From NCBI GenBank assembly GCA_902796775.1, contig CADBQK010000219.1:1-10927 (forward strand): a stretch of 10,927 bases of DNA. Reading direction: 5' to 3'. Of the stretch, positions 7,833 through 10,927 are shown in pieces. Made by a program: the position numbers and the translations under genes. Under the pieces are notes generated by a model. The model was given only the letters and a program-made list of their open reading frames with translations. It made no database searches and was not told the DNA's origin. This DNA is from an uncultured Lachnospiraceae bacterium (lineage in GTDB: Bacteria; Bacillota_A; Clostridia; Lachnospirales; Lachnospiraceae). The number at the start of each line of letters is the position of its first letter. Position 1 is the first letter of the stretch.

Positions 7833-8828
7833 ATGATATTTCGACTACGCCGATTTATATTTCTGCTGGGATTGACCGGGTTATTTGTCCTGTCCGGATG
7901 CAGCAGTAAAGAAGGCATGCTTTTGCTGCCTTATGTTTCCGATTCTAAGGACCAGGCATCCGTATTAAATACCATGTATAAAGCAGATATGGTAAAGGGA
8001 TTTTCGCAGGGGCTGGCAGTTATTTCTCCTTCGAATACCAGCAGCCCTGCTGCAAAGCCGGATGATGTCGATGCACAGGAAATCTTTCTGGCAGAGATCG
8101 GGCAGGAAGATGTGCTGAAGGCTTACCATATCTTTAAGCAGATGCCGCCTGCAAGTCTTACCAAGATCCTGACTGCGCTGGTCGCATTGCAGTCAGATGC
8201 AAAGCTGGATCAGGAGTATGTACTGGGTGATGAAGTGGTTATTGACATTTCAGATGCCCAGGTATGCGGATTCCGGCCGGGTGACAGGATGACACTGCGC
8301 ACTCTTATCTACTGTATGCTGATCTATTCAGGTAATGATGCGGCGAATGCAGTCGCTGCTATTATCAGTGACGGTGATATAACGGCATTTTGTGAGGAAA
8401 TGAATGCAGAAGCCGCCCGGCTTGGAGCTGTGCATACTCATTTTACAACTCCAAACGGACTGGATGAGCCCGATCATTATTCAACAGCATATGATCTGTA
8501 TCTGATCTTTCAGGAATGCCTGAAATATGATCTGTTCCGGGATGCGGTCATGCAGACCGGATATACAGCTCACTATGTGAGAGATGGACAGGAACTGACA
8601 CAGTATTATACCAGTACCAACCGCTTTCTGACTGGTGAAAGTGTCTGGCCTGAGGGGATCGTATCCCTGGGAGGCAAGACCGGGACGACAGATAAAGCCG
8701 GTACCTGTTTGATCCTTTATTCGACAGACAAAAAGAAAAAGAGTTACATTTCTGTTCTGCTCGGCAGTCCCGACAAGCCCGCACTATATGATAGTATGGC
8801 AAACTTACTTGCTTATGTGAACAAATAG
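7833..8828 (+). CDS. Lipoprotein D-alanyl-D-alanine carboxypeptidase (peptidase S11, DacA-like)
   Basis: From ATG 7833 this is a 331-aa serine D,D-carboxypeptidase of the low-molecular-weight PBP type. It removes the terminal D-Ala of peptidoglycan stem peptides outside the membrane. The N-terminus is a lipoprotein signal: basic residues R4-R7, a hydrophobic stretch, then lipobox L20-S-G-C23, so it is probably lipid-anchored. Catalytic motifs are complete: S108-L-T-K111, S166-G-N168 and K282-T-G284. About 85 residues separate the lipid cysteine from the active serine. It ends soon after the catalytic domain and lacks the C-terminal beta-domain and amphipathic anchor of PBP5, consistent with lipid anchoring. 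The start is uncertain: TTG 7785 would overlap mgsA by 41 bases, and ATA 7818 has the best ribosome-site spacing. I chose ATG 7833 because it gives a normal signal peptide. It is probably the last gene of the cluster. Confidence 0.9.
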   Translation: MIFRLRRFIFLLGLTGLFVLSGCSSKEGMLLLPYVSDSKDQASVLNTMYKADMVKGFSQGLAVISPSNTSSPAAKPDDVDAQEIFLAEIGQEDVLKAYHIFKQMPPASLTKILTALVALQSDAKLDQEYVLGDEVVIDISDAQVCGFRPGDRMTLRTLIYCMLIYSGNDAANAVAAIISDGDITAFCEEMNAEAARLGAVHTHFTTPNGLDEPDHYSTAYDLYLIFQECLKYDLFRDAVMQTGYTAHYVRDGQELTQYYTSTNRFLTGESVWPEGIVSLGGKTGTTDKAGTCLILYSTDKKKKSYISVLLGSPDKPALYDSMANLLAYVNK

Positions 8829-8842
8829 TTGTGAATAAACAG

Positions 8843-8871
8843 TTGTCTTTTATTGCTTTTCATACTATAAT
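8843..8871 (+). promoter_or_regulatory. Sigma-A-type promoter for the P-loop gene
   Basis: TTGTCT (8843-8848) matches TTGACA at four of six positions. It is followed after exactly 17 bases by a perfect TATAAT (8866-8871). Transcription would start near 8878 and give a leader of about 110 bases before the gene at 8989. It lies 15 bases past the carboxypeptidase stop, with no terminator between, so upstream read-through is also possible. Confidence 0.7.
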
Positions 8872-8887
8872 GATATTATCCTAATCT

Positions 8888-8945
8888 GGTCCGTCAGTGA
8901 TTTTTGAAGTCTGACATACATACGGTGTATGGCTGAGTATGGACC
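8888..8945 (+). other. Potentially structured 5' leader
   Basis: Several inverted repeats fill the leader of the P-loop gene. GGTCCGT (8888-8894) can pair with ATGGACC (8939-8945), with one G-T pair. Inside, CATACA (8915-8920) pairs with TGTATG (8926-8931) around a five-base loop. An alternative helix, GTCAG (8893-8897) with CTGAC (8911-8915), would compete with both. Such mutually exclusive helices are seen in regulatory leaders, but no known riboswitch or T-box motif is recognised here, and chance pairing is possible. Confidence 0.35.
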
Positions 8946-8988
8946 GGTATCATACAATGACGATTACTTTTTGCAGGAGGAGATTGCA

Positions 8989-9408
8989 ATGATACAGATT
9001 ATATCAGGAGTAAAAGGAAAAGGTAAAACGAAATTCCTTATCCAAAAGGCAAACGAGGCTGTTAAAAACGTAGATGGCAGCGTCGTTTACCTGGATAAAA
9101 ATATTAAACATATGTACGAGCTTAACAACCGGATCCGCCTGATCAATGTCGGAGATTATCCGATCGATAGCTATGATGCGTTCCTGGGTTTTGTATGCGG
9201 ACTGATCTCTCAGGATCATGATCTTGAAGAGATGTTCCTGGACAGTTTCCTCACAATCGGTCAAATCCCTGATGATTGTGTCGGTGAAGTCCTTGCAAAA
9301 CTAAATGATATTTCTGTTCGCTATGAAGTGAACTTTACCGTAAGCATATCCATGGATGCCGATAACATTCCTGATGGGTTTAAGAAAGATATTGTCATAT
9401 CATTGTAA
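8989..9408 (+). CDS. Small P-loop ATP-binding protein of unknown function
   Basis: This 139-aa protein opens with a strand and a complete Walker A loop (G7-V-K-G-K-G-K13-T14). A Walker-B-like hydrophobic strand ending in Asp follows (EMFLDS, D85). There is no signal peptide or membrane segment, so it should be cytosolic. It resembles short P-loop proteins of Firmicutes that are sometimes labelled PilT-like; that label should not be read as a pilus role, and I do not know its function. It is too small for a typical helicase or motor. The start is ATG 8989, set by AGGAGG at 8975-8980. An in-frame ATG at 8929 lies in the leader hairpin without a ribosome site. The gene has its own promoter and terminator, so it is probably transcribed alone. 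Confidence 0.85.
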   Translation: MIQIISGVKGKGKTKFLIQKANEAVKNVDGSVVYLDKNIKHMYELNNRIRLINVGDYPIDSYDAFLGFVCGLISQDHDLEEMFLDSFLTIGQIPDDCVGEVLAKLNDISVRYEVNFTVSISMDADNIPDGFKKDIVISL

Positions 9409-9430
9409 ACAAAATCAACATACATATAAG

Positions 9431-9455
9431 CCCGGTTGCCCTGCAATCGGGTTTT
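9431..9455 (+). terminator. Rho-independent terminator after the P-loop gene
   Basis: CCCGGTTGC (9431-9439), loop CCT, and GCAATCGGG (9443-9451) form a 9-bp stem with one G-T pair. TTTT (9452-9455) follows directly. It starts 22 bases after the P-loop gene stop and is the clearest terminator in the window. Confidence 0.85.
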
Positions 9456-9511
9456 CATTCAGTTATAGGTGAATAGGTAATCAGAAGTGATTCAGGGAAG
9501 GAGATGAGAGG

Positions 9512-10897
9512 ATGAGCGCAAACAGCAGTACAGAAGCTGGAGGACGTTTTCGTTCCGGTGTCGTTGTCATTGTGTTTGGCATCATATTCCTGTATATGGC
9601 AGCCACTGTTTTCTCCTCTCTGAACAGAAAGAGCATCTCCTTCTTTGAAGCAGAGAATGGCGAGATTACAGATCGGGATTCTTTCAGCGGGATTATATTG
9701 CGCGATGAACAGCTGATCAAATCACCTGCCGGAGGATACATCAGCTTTTATGTAAATAACGGTGAGAAGGCAGCCAGAAATGAATCTGTCTGTCTGATCA
9801 AAAAGGCTTCACAGCCAACGGGTGATCATACATCTTCCGAGACTTATACGATAACGGATACGGATTACAGTGATATTCGTGATCAGATGCTGAATTTCCG
9901 TAAGACTTTTACAGACAGTGAATTCCAGCAGGTAAAGAGTCTGCATTTCAGTCTGGGTAATATAGTAAGCCAGATCGTCAGCCGCGAGGATATCCGGACT
10001 GCCGGCGCTAATACCGAATCGGGCAGTATCTACAATGCTGTCACCTGTTCGCGCAGTGGTATCATCAGTTATACGATTGACGGAATGGAAGGTATCAGCC
10101 GGAATGATATTTCAGAAGAACTGTTTGCCAGAGCGCGTGATGAAAAAACACAGCTCGAGGCAGGCTCCTATGTGAAGACCGGCCAGGATGTGTGCCGAGT
10201 CATTTTTGGAGATAAATGGGAGATTATTGTTCGTCCTGACAGCAGGCAGATCGAAAAGATCGAGTCCTGTCTGGCCCAGTCAGAGAGTAATAGCGTAACT
10301 GTCAAGGTATATTTCCCCAGGGAAGATATCCTGGCAGATGCACAGCTGGAGCTGTTTGAAAGCCAGGGGGTTGAATATGCCTCTCTTTCTCTGGATAAAT
10401 ACCTGGTCCGCTTTACCGGAGACCGGTATACGGATATCGAGATCATCTGGAATCGATATGCAGGATTCAAAGTCCCTGCTTCCGCCCTGGCTAAACGGGA
10501 TTACTATATGATTCCTCTCTCCTGCATAGTGTCGCAGGACGGATCCAGCCAGCAGGGATTTATAATCGAGGATCCGGAGGGGAAAAGCAAGTTTGTGAAG
10601 CCGGGGATTTCCTGGAAGAGCAAAGATTACTGCTATGTAGATGCCGATTGTATGGAAAGCGGTACAGTCCTGAAGGATTCCGGATCAGACAAAACGTTTA
10701 CAGTAGCCCAGACAGGTGCCCTGGACGGGATCTATACGATCAATCAGGGATACACCAGGTTTTGTCTTGTCAATATTCTTTATACCGATGGTGATTACAG
10801 TATCATCGAGAATGTTTCAGGAAGCAGCAATATCAAGCTTTATGACCGGATCGTACTGGATGGAGATCAGGTAGAAAATGAACAGATTGTTTACTGA
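9512..10897 (+). CDS. HlyD-like membrane-anchored adaptor protein
   Basis: This 461-aa protein has a short polar N-terminus, one membrane segment at about residues 15-37, and a long extracytoplasmic part. Split lipoyl-like half motifs typical of HlyD/RND adaptors are visible. The first is residues 71-96 (SPAGGYISFYVNNGEK onward). The second is near 180-230 (SRSGIISYTIDG, then YVKTGQDVCRVI), with later beta-rich barrel segments. Only about 85 residues separate the halves, too short for the long coiled-coil hairpin of tripartite efflux adaptors. No ABC or RND transporter gene is adjacent here. Similar proteins occur in Lachnospiraceae upstream of yggS-sepF division genes, which hints at an envelope role; that link is from memory and the next gene is outside the window. 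The start is ATG 9512, with AAGGAG at 9498-9503. Its own promoter was not identified. Confidence 0.75.
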   Translation: MSANSSTEAGGRFRSGVVVIVFGIIFLYMAATVFSSLNRKSISFFEAENGEITDRDSFSGIILRDEQLIKSPAGGYISFYVNNGEKAARNESVCLIKKASQPTGDHTSSETYTITDTDYSDIRDQMLNFRKTFTDSEFQQVKSLHFSLGNIVSQIVSREDIRTAGANTESGSIYNAVTCSRSGIISYTIDGMEGISRNDISEELFARARDEKTQLEAGSYVKTGQDVCRVIFGDKWEIIVRPDSRQIEKIESCLAQSESNSVTVKVYFPREDILADAQLELFESQGVEYASLSLDKYLVRFTGDRYTDIEIIWNRYAGFKVPASALAKRDYYMIPLSCIVSQDGSSQQGFIIEDPEGKSKFVKPGISWKSKDYCYVDADCMESGTVLKDSGSDKTFTVAQTGALDGIYTINQGYTRFCLVNILYTDGDYSIIENVSGSSNIKLYDRIVLDGDQVENEQIVY

Positions 10898-10917
10898 TTC
10901 TGGCAGAGACACAGATT

Positions 10918-10922
10918 AAAGG
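10918..10922 (+). promoter_or_regulatory. Possible ribosome site for a gene beyond the window
   Basis: AAAGG sits 20 bases after the adaptor stop and five bases before the window end, where a start codon could follow at normal spacing. With no coding sequence visible this is only suggestive. Confidence 0.25.
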
Positions 10923-10927
10923 TAATA

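Noticed and set aside
8929..8988. Earlier start for the P-loop protein at ATG 8929
   Set aside because: The codon lies in a predicted hairpin and lacks a ribosome site. ATG 8989 follows AGGAGG by eight bases and begins directly with the strand before Walker A.
8989..9408. PilT-type pilus retraction ATPase
   Set aside because: Only a Walker A loop is shared. The protein is far shorter than PilT, lacks its Asp-box, His-box and other conserved blocks, and no pilus genes are nearby.

Overview
The window looks like the chromosome of a Gram-positive Clostridia, most likely a Lachnospiraceae-type gut bacterium. The evidence is the gene order radC-mreB-mreC-mreD-PBP2-rodA-mgsA, the very long PBP2 (933 aa) with a large insertion, moderate G+C content, strong AGGAGG-type ribosome sites and use of TTG starts. 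This assignment is inferred from gene order and protein features, not from a database search. All supported genes lie on the + strand. No RNA genes, mobile elements, CRISPR arrays or long repeats were seen, and the longest gene-free stretch is about 160 bases.

Positions 59-8828 form one closely packed cluster for cell elongation. RadC (59-766, function unsettled) precedes the MreB actin homologue (876-1898), MreC (1982-2938) and MreD (2935-3426). Next come the class B transpeptidase PBP2 (3440-6241) and its SEDS glycosyltransferase partner RodA (6285-7427). MreB, MreC and MreD organise the wall-synthesis complex at the membrane, RodA polymerises glycan strands from lipid II, and PBP2 cross-links them. 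Immediately behind rodA are a methylglyoxal synthase homologue (7430-7825) and a lipoprotein D-alanyl-D-alanine carboxypeptidase (7833-8828) that would trim pentapeptides. No convincing terminator separates these genes, so they are probably co-transcribed, though an internal promoter before mreB is possible.

Positions 8829-9511 contain a separate small unit. It has a good sigma-A-type promoter (8843-8871), a leader that can fold, a 139-aa P-loop protein of unknown role (8989-9408) and a rho-independent terminator (9431-9455). After it, 9512-10897 encodes a membrane-anchored HlyD-like adaptor protein with no export partner in view. The window ends just before what may be the next gene's ribosome site.

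No wholly new system is evident. The points most worth a second look are: the methylglyoxal synthase homologue lacks the Asp and His at positions known to be catalytic in the E. coli enzyme; PBP2 has a roughly 230-residue insertion and a possible active-site Zn-binding Cys/His/Cys set; the MreB is divergent; the carboxypeptidase start is unclear; and the P-loop gene has its own structured leader.
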